A DNA stretch of 64,000 nucleotides from Nocardia goodfellowii (GTDB taxonomy: Bacteria > Actinomycetota > Actinomycetes > Mycobacteriales > Mycobacteriaceae). A program made the translations under genes and the position numbers. The notes below the pieces were generated by a model. That model had not been told where the DNA came from. It made no database searches and saw only the letters and a list, made by a program, of their open reading frames with translations. How positions within the stretch are numbered: position 1 is the first letter of the stretch; each line of letters begins with the position of its first letter. Where the stretch lies: NCBI RefSeq assembly GCF_017875645.1, contig NZ_JAGGMR010000001.1:3100001-3164000 (forward strand). The letters are read 5' to 3'. Below, in pieces: positions 7,700-19,090 of the stretch.

Positions 7700-8038
7700 A
7701 TGACGGACACCAACGAAACTCACGCGACTCTGACAGGCGCAGCTCCGGCCCTGATCCGAGCCTTGCGCCACGCCGCCGAGTCAGCCGAGCGCAACGGCCG
7801 CGCGTGGTTCGGGGTCGAAGACGTCCTTGCGGTTCTACTCGACGAGAACAAGTCCGCGCTGCGGCACTACGCAGCCCAGCAAGGCTTGGTCGATCAGGTC
7901 GATGCGGTCAGCGAGCTGGCACAGTCGATCGTGCCCGGTCCCGCCAGCGGGGCAAGCACACCAGCGGCGCCGGTCAGTGTCGAATTCACGATCACGGGCC
8001 CCGACGCCGCTGAGCTAGAGGCGAGTATCCGCGCCTGA
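7700..8038 (+). CDS. Small protein resembling a Clp N-terminal (R) domain
   Basis: 112 aa. Residues ~15-60 (ALIRALRHAAESAERNG, GVEDVLAVLLDE, ALRHYAAQQG) follow the Clp-N repeat pattern: helix, G.ED(H)LLLALL, then A...L...G. Only one repeat is present and there is no ATPase module. Solo Clp-N proteins are known as substrate-binding or adaptor-like partners of Clp proteases, so an adaptor role is possible. ATG 7700 has GGGAG 5-7 nt upstream; the longer open frame to 7556 lacks a better start. It stands alone between the recombinase relic and the cysteine desulfurase. Confidence 0.65.
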   Translation: MTDTNETHATLTGAAPALIRALRHAAESAERNGRAWFGVEDVLAVLLDENKSALRHYAAQQGLVDQVDAVSELAQSIVPGPASGASTPAAPVSVEFTITGPDAAELEASIRA

Positions 8039-8215
8039 GCGTCCTTGTCTCGACCCATCGACTCGACCCTCTCGCGACCCATCTCGGAGCCGATTCAGGA
8101 ATAGATATAGGTGATACACGTGTTGTGGGTCGTGGGTAAATCGTAGAAAAATCGTAGAAAGCAGGGGTGGACCCCGAAGATGACCAGGTCAGTGGTGGTA
8201 TAGGCTTTGTCGGTC

Positions 8216-9436
8216 ATGACGTCGGCTCTATCGGGCGGTGCTGCGCCCACCACGGTCTACCTCGATCATGCGGCCACCACTCCGATGCTGCCTGCCGCTA
8301 TCGAGGCGATGACCGCTGCCCTGGCACTACCCGGGAACGCGTCCTCCCTGCACGGATCGGGCCGGGCGGCCCGCCGCATGCTGGAAGAGGCGCGGGAATC
8401 CATCGCCGCCGATCTGGGCGCCCGGCCGTCGGAGGTCATCTTCACCTCCGGGGGGACCGAGAGCGACAATCTGGCGATCAAGGGCATCTATTGGGCGCGG
8501 CGAGACGCTGAACCGCGGCGCACGAGGATCATCAGCTCCGCCATCGAGCATCACGCGGTAATCGACGCGATCGAGTGGCTGGAACAGCACGAGGGCGCGC
8601 GGGTGACGTGGCTGCCGGTGGACGCCGACGGGGTCGTGGCCCCGCGGGTGCTGCGGGCCGCGCTCGCCGAGCAGGCCGACGAGGTCGCGCTGGTGACCGT
8701 CATGTGGGCCAACAACGAGGTCGGCGCCATCCAGCCGATCCGCGAATTGGCTTCCGTGGCACAAGAATTCAGTGTTCCGATGCACAGCGACGCGGTCCAG
8801 GCGGCGGCCCAGCTACCCATCGATTTCGCGGCGAGCGGGTTGTCGGCGGCGAGTTTCGCCGGTCACAAGATCGGCGGTCCGCACGGGGTCGGCGTGCTGC
8901 TGCTGGGCCGGCAGGTGCCCTGCGTGCCGCTGCTGCACGGTGGCGGGCACGAGCGGGATCTGCGTTCGGGTACCTCCGATACCGCGGCGGCGGTGGGTTT
9001 CGCCACCGCGCTGCATCAGGCTGTGACCGAATTGCCCACGCGCGCCGCTGAATTGGCCGCGTTGCGGGACGAATTGATCGAACGGGTGCGGGCGGCGGTG
9101 CCGGAGGCGGTCCTCAACGGACCACGCGACGCGCTTCGGCTGCCCGGCAACGCGCACTTCCGGTTCCCTGGCTGCGAGGGCGATTCGCTGCTGATGCTGC
9201 TGGATGCCGCCGGAATCGAGTGCTCGACCGGCTCGGCGTGCAACGCGGGCGTCGCCGAGCCCAGTCATGTCTTGATCGCCATGGGCGTGGAGCCGTGGGA
9301 GGCGCGTGGATCGCTGCGCTTCTCGCTCGGGCACACCTCGACCCGTGCCGATGTGAATGCCCTGGTGCAGGTCCTGCCCCAGGTAGTGGAGCGAGCCAGA
9401 GCGGCTGGTCTTGCCGGTGCGAAAGGTGGTGTGTGA
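8216..9436 (+). CDS. Cysteine desulfurase (NifS/IscS-like)
   Basis: 406-aa PLP enzyme that removes sulfur from cysteine as a protein persulfide. Visible are [11 protein letters not shown] at the N-terminus, [13 protein letters not shown], the SSAIEHHAV histidine, [11 protein letters not shown], the PLP lysine in [14 protein letters not shown], and the persulfide Cys in [19 protein letters not shown]. It overlaps mnmA by one base (TGATG), so it most likely supplies sulfur for tRNA 2-thiouridine. The same pair occurs in M. tuberculosis (Rv3025c-Rv3024c). ATG 8216 is chosen over TTG 8207; a TAGGCT -10-like box lies 9 nt upstream. Confidence 0.95.
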   Translation: MTSALSGGAAPTTVYLDHAATTPMLPAAIEAMTAALALPGNASSLHGSGRAARRMLEEARESIAADLGARPSEVIFTSGGTESDNLAIKGIYWARRDAEPRRTRIISSAIEHHAVIDAIEWLEQHEGARVTWLPVDADGVVAPRVLRAALAEQADEVALVTVMWANNEVGAIQPIRELASVAQEFSVPMHSDAVQAAAQLPIDFAASGLSAASFAGHKIGGPHGVGVLLLGRQVPCVPLLHGGGHERDLRSGTSDTAAAVGFATALHQAVTELPTRAAELAALRDELIERVRAAVPEAVLNGPRDALRLPGNAHFRFPGCEGDSLLMLLDAAGIECSTGSACNAGVAEPSHVLIAMGVEPWEARGSLRFSLGHTSTRADVNALVQVLPQVVERARAAGLAGAKGGV

Positions 9437-10554
9437 TGCGGGTACTCGCGGCGATGAGCGGTGGTGTGGATTCGGCCGTGGCGGCGGCACGCGCCGTCGA
9501 TGCCGGGCACGAGGTGGTCGGGGTGCATTTGGCGTTGTCGGCGAACCCCGGGACGCTGCGTACCGGCTCCCGCGGCTGCTGCTCGAAGGAGGATGCCGGC
9601 GATGCCCGCCGCGCCGCCGACGTGCTCGGAATCCCTTTCTACGTCTGGGATTTCGCGGACCGCTTCAAGGAAGACGTGATCGACGACTTCGTCGCGGCGT
9701 ACGCGGCGGGGGAGACCCCGAACCCGTGCCTGCGCTGCAACGAGAAGATCAAGTTCTCGGCGCTGGCCGATCGCGCGCTGGCGCTCGGATTCGACGCGGT
9801 GGTCACCGGCCACTACGCGCGGCTCGAAGACGGCGTGCTGCGCCGTGCGGTCGACGCGGACAAGGACCAGTCGTATGTGCTCGCGGTGCTCACCGCGGCG
9901 CAGCTGTCGCGGGCCATGTTCCCGGTGGGTGACACCCCGAAGCCGCGGATCCGCGAGGAAGCCGCCGAGCGCGGGCTCGCGGTCGCGAACAAGCCCGACT
10001 CCCATGACATCTGCTTCATCCCCTCCGGGGACACCCGCGCGTTCCTGGGCGCCAAGATCGGCATCCGGCCCGGCGCGGTCATCGACGCCGACGGTACGAA
10101 GCTCGCCGAACACGAAGGTGTGCACGGCTTCACCATCGGTCAGCGCAAGGGGCTGGGGCTGCCGGGGCCCGGCGCCGACGGCAAGCCCCGGTATGTCACC
10201 GGTATCGATCCCGAATCCGGCACTGTCCGTGTAGGTTCCGCCGAGGACCTGCAGGTGTGGACCGTGCTGGCCGACCGCGCGATCTGGACCTCCGGCGTGA
10301 CGCCGCAGGGCCCGATCGAGTGTGTCGCGCAGGTGCGTGCGCACGGGGGCACCGCACCGGCGGTCGCCGAGGCGGTCGGTGACGGTCTGGTCGTGCGCCT
10401 GCGGGAACCGCTCACCGGCGTCGCCAAGGGTCAGGCGGTGGTGCTGTACCGCCCCGACACCGCGGGCGACGAGGTGATCGGCAGCGGCACCATCAGCGGC
10501 ACCGAACGCGACCACAGCGCCGTCGGCAGCGAAACCGGCGCCGCCGCACAGTGA
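9436..10554 (+). CDS. mnmA: tRNA-specific 2-thiouridylase MnmA
   Basis: 372 aa. It activates U34 of tRNA Lys/Glu/Gln with ATP and inserts sulfur. The PP-loop SGGVDSAV lies at residues ~8-15. The catalytic cysteines are in [12 protein letters not shown] (about residue 97) and in the DSHDICFIP segment (about residue 195). [13 protein letters not shown] marks the central domain. Length fits the family (about 360). Its ATG shares a base with the desulfurase stop, indicating translational coupling with the sulfur donor. Confidence 0.96.
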   Translation: MRVLAAMSGGVDSAVAAARAVDAGHEVVGVHLALSANPGTLRTGSRGCCSKEDAGDARRAADVLGIPFYVWDFADRFKEDVIDDFVAAYAAGETPNPCLRCNEKIKFSALADRALALGFDAVVTGHYARLEDGVLRRAVDADKDQSYVLAVLTAAQLSRAMFPVGDTPKPRIREEAAERGLAVANKPDSHDICFIPSGDTRAFLGAKIGIRPGAVIDADGTKLAEHEGVHGFTIGQRKGLGLPGPGADGKPRYVTGIDPESGTVRVGSAEDLQVWTVLADRAIWTSGVTPQGPIECVAQVRAHGGTAPAVAEAVGDGLVVRLREPLTGVAKGQAVVLYRPDTAGDEVIGSGTISGTERDHSAVGSETGAAAQ

Positions 10555-10690
10555 TTCCGGCGAATCGGCGCACCCGGGCTGGTTCGGTACGACAGGTGAG
10601 TGGCACACGGTTGCGGCAGACGCCGGGTGGTCCCGCCGCGGTGCGCCACTCGGCGCTCCGTTCAGCGAATACCGACTTGGGCAGGGCGTA

Positions 10691-11842
10691 GTGAGCGAAA
10701 CTGGAACCGATGTAACCGCAACGGGCACATCGAGATTGTTGCCCGGCGGTATCGCGACCGCGGTGGGGTCCTGGCCGGGCACCGACCCCCGTGAGGCGGC
10801 GGCGATCATCGCCGGTGAGCTGCCCGACCTGGCGCATCTGGTCGAATTGCCGGAGCGCGGGGTGGGCGCGGACATGCTCGGCCGGGTGTCCGCGCTGCTG
10901 GTGGACATGCGATTCGACACCAGCGCCCGAGGCTATCGGCTCGCCCCGCGCCCGGGTTCGGTATCGCGCCGCGCTCGTGACCTGCTGCGCGCGGACCTCG
11001 ATGCGCTCGAAGAGGTCTGGGAGACAACGGGTTCGGCGGGAACCGGCCGCGTGGTCAAAGTGCAGGTCGCCGGTCCGTTGACGCTGGCCGCCCAGGTGGA
11101 GCTGCCAGGCGGGCATCGCATCCTCACCGATTCCGGTGCGGTGCGCGACCTTTCGGAATCCCTCGCCGAGGGCCTGCGTACGCACGTGGCCGAGGTGCGT
11201 AAGCGGCTCGGTGCGGACGTTGTCGTGCAGCTCGACGAACCGTCGCTGACCGACGTACTGAACGGTTCGCTGCGGGGTGTGAGCGTTCTGAACACGGTGC
11301 GCGCGGTCCCCGAGCCCGAGGCGCTCGCCGTCCTCGACGCCGTGATCGCCGCGCAATCCGCGCCTGTCCTGGTACACAGCTGTGCCAGCCCGCCGGCGAT
11401 CGGCTTCCTGCGGGGCAGCGCGGCCGCCGCCATCGGCTTCGACATCACCGCCATCGCGACCCGCGATCTGGACCGGATCGGTGAAACCCTCGACGCCGGA
11501 AAGCAATTGGTGCTCGGGCTGGTGCCCACCACGGCTCCGGCGATACCGCCGACCTGGCGCGATATCGCCGAACCCGCGGTCCGGCTGATCGACCGCCTCG
11601 GGTTCGCGCGCGGCACCCTGTCCACCCAGATCCTCGTTTCCCCGGCTTGCGGCCTCGGCGCGGCGTCCGCGAGCTGGGCGCGCCGTGCGCTGCACCTGGC
11701 CAACGACGTCGCGCGCGCGTTCGCGGACGACCCGGATTCGCTGAGCTTCGACGACCGAGACCAACGGCAGCGCGAACGCGCCGAGGCGCTCGAAGAGCAC
11801 GCGGACGACTACCGGAATTCCGGCCGCCGCGACGACGCCTGA
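10691..11842 (+). CDS. MetE-like protein (cobalamin-independent methionine synthase C-terminal family)
   Basis: 383 aa, about half the length of true MetE, corresponding to the C-terminal barrel only. Family features include GSWPGTDP near the start, VKVQVAGPLTLA, QLDEPSL (active-site Asp/Glu region), LVHSC in the position of the first zinc ligands, and SPACGLG near the end, which supplies the second cysteine. Such short forms are conserved between mnmA and ligA in mycobacteria (Rv3015c). Their substrate is not established; a methyl transfer to a thiol is a reasonable inference. Start GTG 10691. Confidence 0.85.
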   Translation: MSETGTDVTATGTSRLLPGGIATAVGSWPGTDPREAAAIIAGELPDLAHLVELPERGVGADMLGRVSALLVDMRFDTSARGYRLAPRPGSVSRRARDLLRADLDALEEVWETTGSAGTGRVVKVQVAGPLTLAAQVELPGGHRILTDSGAVRDLSESLAEGLRTHVAEVRKRLGADVVVQLDEPSLTDVLNGSLRGVSVLNTVRAVPEPEALAVLDAVIAAQSAPVLVHSCASPPAIGFLRGSAAAAIGFDITAIATRDLDRIGETLDAGKQLVLGLVPTTAPAIPPTWRDIAEPAVRLIDRLGFARGTLSTQILVSPACGLGAASASWARRALHLANDVARAFADDPDSLSFDDRDQRQRERAEALEEHADDYRNSGRRDDA

Positions 11843-11872
11843 GCGGCGCCGCTCGGCCGGTCCAGTCGCTGA

Positions 11873-14050
<2,178 letters not shown>

Positions 14051-14548
14051 CTCTCCCGGGGGCGATGTGACTTACCCACGGGACCGGAGGCTCTTCGGTG
14101 GGGCACAGGTGCAGAATTGGCCTGGCCGCAAGGCGACATAGCTTTAGTCGAACCGCGGCTGAACAGGCGTCGGATGCGGACTCGAATTATGGGCTGGTGA
14201 GGCGGACTCAGGTCTTCCTGGCTCCGTGCCGGGGGAGGAGGCGTCGCTGCTCTTGGCTAACCAGTCGTAGCGCGAAATGGCCTCCAATCCAAGTCGGACG
14301 GTGGCCTGATCGGCGGGACGCCTGTGCTGGCGGACCTCGGCGGCCTGACGTGATGCGGCGCAAAGCCGGTCGCCGATGTCGTCGTCCCCTTGTGCGGGAC
14401 CTCCGCCGGGCTCAGCTTTGTTCGGATCGTCCCCGGCCCGGTTGTGTGAGTGCGGTGTTCGGTGTTCGGCTGCTACGCCTCGGTGCGTATGTGGGCTGTC
14501 GCCGCCAGCCGGATTCGAGGGGCGCGGTGGGGCGGGAGTCTGGGAGGC
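14051..14548 (+). other. 498-bp stretch without a supported gene
   Basis: No open frame on either strand shows a recognisable family, a good ribosome-binding site and a sensible composition. The longest candidate is an antisense frame of 185 codons (14144-14701) that is proline-rich, of low complexity and overlaps the next gene. It presumably carries the ligA 3-prime region and the promoter of the membrane protein at 14549. Confidence 0.5.
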
Positions 14549-15097
14549 ATGTGGAAGTTGAATCGCCGGTGGCGGCAGGCCACGTTGATCGTTCATCTGG
14601 TGGCGGCGGGGGCGTGGATCGGGATCGACGTTATTGTCGCCGTGCTGGTAACCGTAGGACGGTTCGGTTCCGGACGCGAGCTGAGAAGCCTTGCGTATCA
14701 AGCGCTTTCGGCGTTCGTGGTGTGGCCGATGCTGGTTTCCGCGCTGGTGTGCCTGGCCTCGGGTCTGCTGCTCGGGTTGGGGACCAAATGGGGTTTGGTT
14801 CGCTACTGGTGGGTGCTGGTCAAGCTGGTGCTCAATGTGGCGTTGTGCGCGCTGATCCTGGTGGCGCTCCGCCCTGGCATGGCTGAGGTCGGGCGGTACG
14901 GCCGGGAACTGCTGACGGGCGCGCCTGATCCGGCGCAGGTGTCGGAGTTGTTCTTCCCGCCCGCGGTGTCACTGACCGCGCTTACCATCGCGACCGTCCT
15001 GGGTGTCGTCAAACCTTGGGGCCGGGTGCGCGGCCGAACCGAGCAGGCCGTCGCGAAGGGCGATGCGGGTAGGCAACGTCCGGTGACTCTCCCTTGA
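14549..15097 (+). CDS. Integral membrane protein, about four helices
   Basis: 182 aa with hydrophobic segments at about residues 13-37, 52-78, 88-112 and 140-160. The basic N-terminus (MWKLNRRWRQ) predicts an inside orientation. A conserved-looking GAWIGIDV sits in helix 1 and a short polar tail follows the last helix. The layout is similar to small DUF2269-type membrane proteins, but the family was not identified with confidence. ATG 14549 was chosen with GGGAG about 10 nt upstream. Its stop codon forms part of an inverted repeat ahead of the SDR gene. Confidence 0.65.
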   Translation: MWKLNRRWRQATLIVHLVAAGAWIGIDVIVAVLVTVGRFGSGRELRSLAYQALSAFVVWPMLVSALVCLASGLLLGLGTKWGLVRYWWVLVKLVLNVALCALILVALRPGMAEVGRYGRELLTGAPDPAQVSELFFPPAVSLTALTIATVLGVVKPWGRVRGRTEQAVAKGDAGRQRPVTLP

Positions 15098-15118
15098 CCT
15101 GAACCATTGTTCAGGTCA
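15095..15118. promoter_or_regulatory. Perfect operator-like inverted repeat upstream of the SDR gene
   Basis: TGACCTGAAC-CATT-GTTCAGGTCA: 10-bp perfect arms around 4 bp, starting on the stop codon of the membrane-protein gene and about 31 bp before the SDR start. No T-run follows, so an operator of TetR/GntR type is more likely than a terminator. A TTGACC -35-like hexamer (15094-15099) lies in its left arm. No regulator gene is adjacent. Confidence 0.55.
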
Positions 15119-15149
15119 CACGATGGTTGGTGACTACCAGGAGGTATCC

Positions 15150-15866
15150 ATGAGTCACCAACGCAACGCTCTGATCACCGGTGCGTCAGCTGGATTCGGG
15201 CTGGCGCTCAGCCGGGAACTCGTCCGCCGGAATTGGCGGGTGATCGGCACGGGCCGACGGGAGCACCGACTCGACACCGTTCGAGCGGAACTCGGTACCG
15301 CGTTCATCGCCGTAGCCGGAGATGTCACCGACGCCGCGGACCGGGCGCGTTTGGCCGAATCCGCCACTGCCCTCGGCCAACTCGACCTGGTCGTGAACAA
15401 CGCCAGTGCGCTCGGCCCGAGTCCCATGCCGGTCCTCGCGGAATATCCGCTCGATGCCCTGGAGCAGGTCTACCGCACCAATATGTCAGCACCGCTGGCG
15501 ATTTTGCAGCTCGTCCTACCGCTGCTGCGACCCGGCGGCGTCGCGGTGAACATCAGCTCCGACGCCGGTGTCGAACCGTATCCGGGCTGGGGCGGCTACG
15601 GCTCGTCCAAAGCGGCGCTGGACCACCTCACCGCGATTCTGGCCACCGAGCATCCCGATTTGTCGATCTACTCCTTCGACCCCGGCGACATGCGCACCGA
15701 GATGCATCAGGCCGCCTTCCCGGGCGACGACATCTCCGATCGTCCCGCCCCGGAAACAGTGGTGCCCGCACTGCTTCGCCTGATCGCCCAGCGCCCCAAG
15801 AGTGCGCGCTACACCGCCGCCGACTTCGCTGCCGAACCGGAGCACACGGGCGGAGGCGTGCGATGA
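15150..15866 (+). CDS. Short-chain dehydrogenase/reductase
   Basis: 238 aa with a Rossmann fold. Cofactor motif TGASAGFG at residues ~10-17, then GRR at the end of beta-2, which favours NADP(H). Further motifs are NNASALG, the catalytic Ser in NISSDAG, and YGSSKAAL with Tyr and Lys four residues apart. Substrate unknown. ATG 15150 has AGGAGG 6 nt upstream, one of the strongest ribosome-binding sites in the window. It overlaps the next gene by ATGA, so the two are translationally coupled. Confidence 0.9.
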   Translation: MSHQRNALITGASAGFGLALSRELVRRNWRVIGTGRREHRLDTVRAELGTAFIAVAGDVTDAADRARLAESATALGQLDLVVNNASALGPSPMPVLAEYPLDALEQVYRTNMSAPLAILQLVLPLLRPGGVAVNISSDAGVEPYPGWGGYGSSKAALDHLTAILATEHPDLSIYSFDPGDMRTEMHQAAFPGDDISDRPAPETVVPALLRLIAQRPKSARYTAADFAAEPEHTGGGVR

Positions 15867-16891
15867 CGCTGTCGATGGCGGAGCGGGCCTTCGTGCTGCC
15901 GCCGGAGCGCAACGCGACGCAACCACCGGAGGCACGCGGTCTGGCTCGCGACGAGGTGCGCTTACTGGTGGCGCGGAACGGGCTGACCCACGCCCGGTTC
16001 CACGAACTGCCGCGGTATCTGCGGGCGGGGGACCTTGTGATAGTGAACAATTCGGCCACCCTGCCCGCCGCGGTGGACGGATTTCTCGGCGACCGTGCCG
16101 TCGCGCTGCACTTTTCGACCTGGCTGGATGACGGCCGCTGGGTCGTGGAACTCCGCGCGCCGGAACGGATCCCGTTCCCGCACCGCGAACTCGCGGCGGG
16201 CGCGCGCGTCCGGCTCCCCGGTGGCGCACAGGCCACCCTGCGCGCACCCTGGCTCGCACCGGCACGGCGCTTGTGGATCGCTGAACTCACGGTGGATCCG
16301 CACCAGCTCATGCGAGCCCACGGATATCCGATCACCTATTCCTATGTGCCGCAACGCTGGTCCGCGTCCTACTACACGACCGCATTCGGCCGCATCCCGG
16401 GCAGTGCGGAAATGCCCAGCGCAGCACGGCCGTTCACCGACCGGCTGGTGGTGGATCTGCTCACCTCGGGAATCGGCGTGGCACCGATCACCTTGCACAC
16501 GGGGGTGTCCTCGCCGGAAACCGGCGAACCACCGAGCCCGGAACGTTTTGCGGTACCCGCCGCCACGGCCCGCCTGGTCAACGACACGAAAGCGGCAGGG
16601 GGACAGGTCATCGCGGTCGGTACTACGGTGACCCGCGCTCTGGAATCGGCCGCAGACCCAGCCGGGCGAGTTCGTCCGGCGGCGGGTTGGACCGAACTGG
16701 TCCTCGGCCCGGACAATCCGGCGCGGATCGTCGACGGACTGATCACCGGCTGGCACGCCCCGGGTGCGTCACACCTCGACCTGCTCGTCGCGGTAGCGGG
16801 CGAACGGGTGGTTCGCGACGCCTACGCCGCGGCCCTGGACACCGGCTACCTCTGGCACGAGTTCGGGGACAGCGCGCTGCTGCTGCGCTGA
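15863..16891 (+). CDS. QueA-family protein (S-adenosylmethionine:tRNA ribosyltransferase-isomerase-like)
   Basis: 342 aa, matching QueA length (about 350). Family blocks include GDLVIVNNSATLPA, YSYVPQRWSASYYTTAFGRIPGSAEMPSAARPFT in the place of the usual PYI..QTVYA..PGSAAAPTAGLHFT, APITLHTG, and VGTTVTRALES. QueA adds the epoxyqueuosine ring from SAM to preQ1-modified tRNA. The central motif is divergent (SAARPFT for AGLHFT), and this gene sits in an operon with an SDR rather than with tgt or queF, so a different ribosyl-transfer role is possible. Confidence 0.8.
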   Translation: MTLSMAERAFVLPPERNATQPPEARGLARDEVRLLVARNGLTHARFHELPRYLRAGDLVIVNNSATLPAAVDGFLGDRAVALHFSTWLDDGRWVVELRAPERIPFPHRELAAGARVRLPGGAQATLRAPWLAPARRLWIAELTVDPHQLMRAHGYPITYSYVPQRWSASYYTTAFGRIPGSAEMPSAARPFTDRLVVDLLTSGIGVAPITLHTGVSSPETGEPPSPERFAVPAATARLVNDTKAAGGQVIAVGTTVTRALESAADPAGRVRPAAGWTELVLGPDNPARIVDGLITGWHAPGASHLDLLVAVAGERVVRDAYAAALDTGYLWHEFGDSALLLR

Positions 16892-16897
16892 AGGGTC

Positions 16898-17248
16898 CTA
16901 CACCGGGGTGAGTACCACCGACGCCGAGGTCTGCGCGGGCAGCGGGATCTGGGTGCAATGCCCGGGACCGAGTTCCCGGTCGATCGGCTTGGCCTTGCGC
17001 CCGGCGTATTCGACGTGCACGTTGACCCGCACCGGTCCCACCGAGCACACCTTGGAGACCCACCGCGGCGACGAGAAACTCGCCGAACCCGCCTGGCAGT
17101 GATTGTCTCCGCCTTCGAAGAAGATCCGCGCCGTACCGTCGGGACACGGTGCTCCCGCCACCGCCTCCGGGACGAAAACCACCGATCCGAGACCCATCGC
17201 GGCGATAACCGCACTCCGAAGTGCTATCCGCCGTACTGAAATTTCCAT
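16898..17248 (-). CDS. Secreted small protein with four cysteines
   Basis: 116 aa. An N-terminal signal peptide is clear: basic MEISVRR, a hydrophobic core, and a probable cleavage after EAVAGA near residue 32. The mature part is about 85 residues with four cysteines (in APCPDG, DNHCQAG, SKVCSVG and GHCTQI) that could form two disulfides. No family was recognised. It lies convergent to the QueA-like gene (6 bp between stops). Confidence 0.75.
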   Translation of the reverse strand: MEISVRRIALRSAVIAAMGLGSVVFVPEAVAGAPCPDGTARIFFEGGDNHCQAGSASFSSPRWVSKVCSVGPVRVNVHVEYAGRKAKPIDRELGPGHCTQIPLPAQTSASVVLTPV

Positions 17249-17437
17249 CGCTACCTACTCGCTCGAAACTTTCGCACCGCATCGCACACGGCAACTACTG
17301 CGCCCAGCATGCTAGTGCGCCGTGCCCACCTTGTCCGCACTTCCGTTATGCGTTACGGCTATCGCCGCCGCGCGGGCGCGGCCCCTTCCGAGGGCGTCGG
17401 TGTCGCGGACGCGCCGCGGGCAGGCAAGGATGACACC

Positions 17438-18682
17438 GTGTTGCGGAGTTTTCAGGTGGAGAATCATCGGTCGCTGGCCGAGCGGCAGGAACTGCGGTTG
17501 TACCGGGGGAGTGGGCCGGTGGCTGTGCCGGTGACCGCGGTGCACGGTGTGCCGGCGGCGGGAAAGTCCAGCCTGATCGATGCGCTGGGGCAGATGCGCG
17601 ACGCGGTGCTGAACTCGGTGACCGGGTGGGATCCGTATGCCGGACCGGTGCGGTCGCCGCACCTCGGATTCCCGGACCGGCCAACGGAATTCGTGGCCGC
17701 GTTCGTCGCCGAGGGTGTGCCCTATACCTACGGTTTCCGGTTGGACAACGCCGACGTGACGGCGGAGTGGCTGCACACGCATCCGCGCAACCGGAAGCGA
17801 ATCGTGTTCGAGCGCAACGGGGACCAGATCAAGGTCGGGCCGATGTTCGAGGCGGCGCGCTACGGGATCGCCGCGCTGGTGCCGCTGGTGCGCCCGAACG
17901 CGTTGCTGCTCAGCCTGGCCGGGCAGATGTACGCCGAGGCTCTGGTGCCCGCCTATCGGTGGTTCTCCTCGCTGCTGGAGGTGCAACTGGGTGCGCCGGA
18001 GCCGTCGGAGGTGGCGCATCGTCTGGGCGGGCACGTCTCGCGATCCGCGGAGAACGCGGCCCGGCTGCTCCTGCTGTTGCGGACCGCCGACCTGGGTATC
18101 ACGGATCTGCTTGTCGCCGACCATGATCCGATGTACGCGGACTATCTGCGCGAGCTCGACGCCGATATCGCCGCTACCGCCGAACAGGTCGACCTGTGCG
18201 CCACCTCGCCGGGGCACGCGGAAAAATTGTTGCGCGCCAACGGATTCACCCCGCTGCTGCTGGAACGCGAACTCACCAACCTTCGTGCCGCCCGCGACGC
18301 ACTGTATTCCCGGATGGTCGCCCGCCGCGGCGCCGGACTGAATCTGGTGCACGAGGGCATCGGCACACCGTTCGATATCACCGATGAATCCGCCGCCACG
18401 CTGTCGCTGCTCCGGCTGCTCCCGGCCATGCTGGACGCCCTCGACGCCGGCCGCGTCCTCGCCGTCGACGACCTCGGCGCGCACCTGCCCGCCGAGCAGG
18501 CCGACCGCCTGATCCAGCTGTTCCAGAACCCGGAAACCAATTCCCGCGGCGCGCAATTGATCTACACCACCAACAACCGTGCTCTCATCGATCGCGGCAA
18601 CGGCCGTTCGCAGCGCACCCGGACCGCGGTCTGGCAGGTGCGCCGCACCGATCAGGGCGCGAGCGAGCTCGCCGTGCTGTAG
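17438..18682 (+). CDS. AAA-family ATPase (COG1106/AAA15-like), stand-alone
   Basis: 414 aa. It begins with the ABC/SMC-like N-terminus LRSFQVENHRSL..RQEL, followed by Walker A GVPAAGKSSLIDAL at residues ~37-50. The C-terminal half carries a signature-like E-S-A-A-T-LSLLRLLPAML and Walker B VLAVDDLGAHL, then a conserved IYTTNN block. This is the architecture of the small AAA15 proteins that occur as housekeeping orphans or as the ATPase of defence systems (OLD/Lit/RloC-like). No nuclease partner is adjacent. GTG 17438 has AAGGA 7 nt upstream. Confidence 0.8.
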   Translation: MLRSFQVENHRSLAERQELRLYRGSGPVAVPVTAVHGVPAAGKSSLIDALGQMRDAVLNSVTGWDPYAGPVRSPHLGFPDRPTEFVAAFVAEGVPYTYGFRLDNADVTAEWLHTHPRNRKRIVFERNGDQIKVGPMFEAARYGIAALVPLVRPNALLLSLAGQMYAEALVPAYRWFSSLLEVQLGAPEPSEVAHRLGGHVSRSAENAARLLLLLRTADLGITDLLVADHDPMYADYLRELDADIAATAEQVDLCATSPGHAEKLLRANGFTPLLLERELTNLRAARDALYSRMVARRGAGLNLVHEGIGTPFDITDESAATLSLLRLLPAMLDALDAGRVLAVDDLGAHLPAEQADRLIQLFQNPETNSRGAQLIYTTNNRALIDRGNGRSQRTRTAVWQVRRTDQGASELAVL

Positions 18683-18692
18683 CGGCGCTCAC

Positions 18693-18698
18693 TAGGAT
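18693..18698 (+). promoter_or_regulatory. -10 box, leaderless transcript
   Basis: TAGGAT lies 7 nt before ATG 18706 and overlaps the alternative ATG 18697, which decides the start of the next gene. Confidence 0.45.
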
Positions 18699-18705
18699 GA
18701 ACGGC

Positions 18706-19047
18706 ATGCTGCAGTTCGTCTTCCTCGTGGTCATGGTGGTCGCGCTGGCCGCCCTCGTGGTGCCGTTGCTGCGCGGTCGCGGGGCGGCGCGGATCGCGCA
18801 GCCGGAAAACGGCTCGGTGTATGTCACCGGTATCAGTCCGCGCCCGCTGGAGGGGACCGAGGAGTTCGTCACCATCACCGGCAACCTGAGCGGGCCGTCG
18901 GTCTCGGAGACGGTCGTCTACGGCCGCTGGGTGTGGGATGTGAACCAGTGGCCGACGGTGGGCGAATTCATCCCGGTTGTCTACCCGGCCGGAAAACCGG
19001 ACCGCTGGCAGCCCGTGCACCCCGGCGCCCGGTCCCTGTGGGGGTAG
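18706..19047 (+). CDS. Membrane-anchored hypothetical protein
   Basis: 113 aa: one N-terminal membrane helix (MLQFVFLVVMVVALAALVVPLL) followed by a soluble domain of about 85 residues rich in beta-type sequence (YVTGISPRP, FVTITGNLSG, VVYGRWVWD). No family recognised. ATG 18706 fits a leaderless start; ATG 18697 would add three residues. It lies 24 bp after the AAA ATPase stop in the same direction, with its own -10 box. Confidence 0.7.
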   Translation: MLQFVFLVVMVVALAALVVPLLRGRGAARIAQPENGSVYVTGISPRPLEGTEEFVTITGNLSGPSVSETVVYGRWVWDVNQWPTVGEFIPVVYPAGKPDRWQPVHPGARSLWG

Positions 19048-19090
19048 GCGCGCGTCGAGCGCCACTGGCACCGGTGGCAATATGCCCGGT

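Noticed and set aside
8039..8215. Short tandem AATCGTAGAA repeat as CRISPR or attachment site
   Set aside because: Only two copies about 11 bp apart; no spacers, no second copy elsewhere, no integrase nearby.
14144..14701. 185-codon antisense open frame in the gene-poor stretch after ligA
   Set aside because: Proline/histidine-rich low-complexity product, no plausible start, overlaps a better-supported membrane-protein gene.
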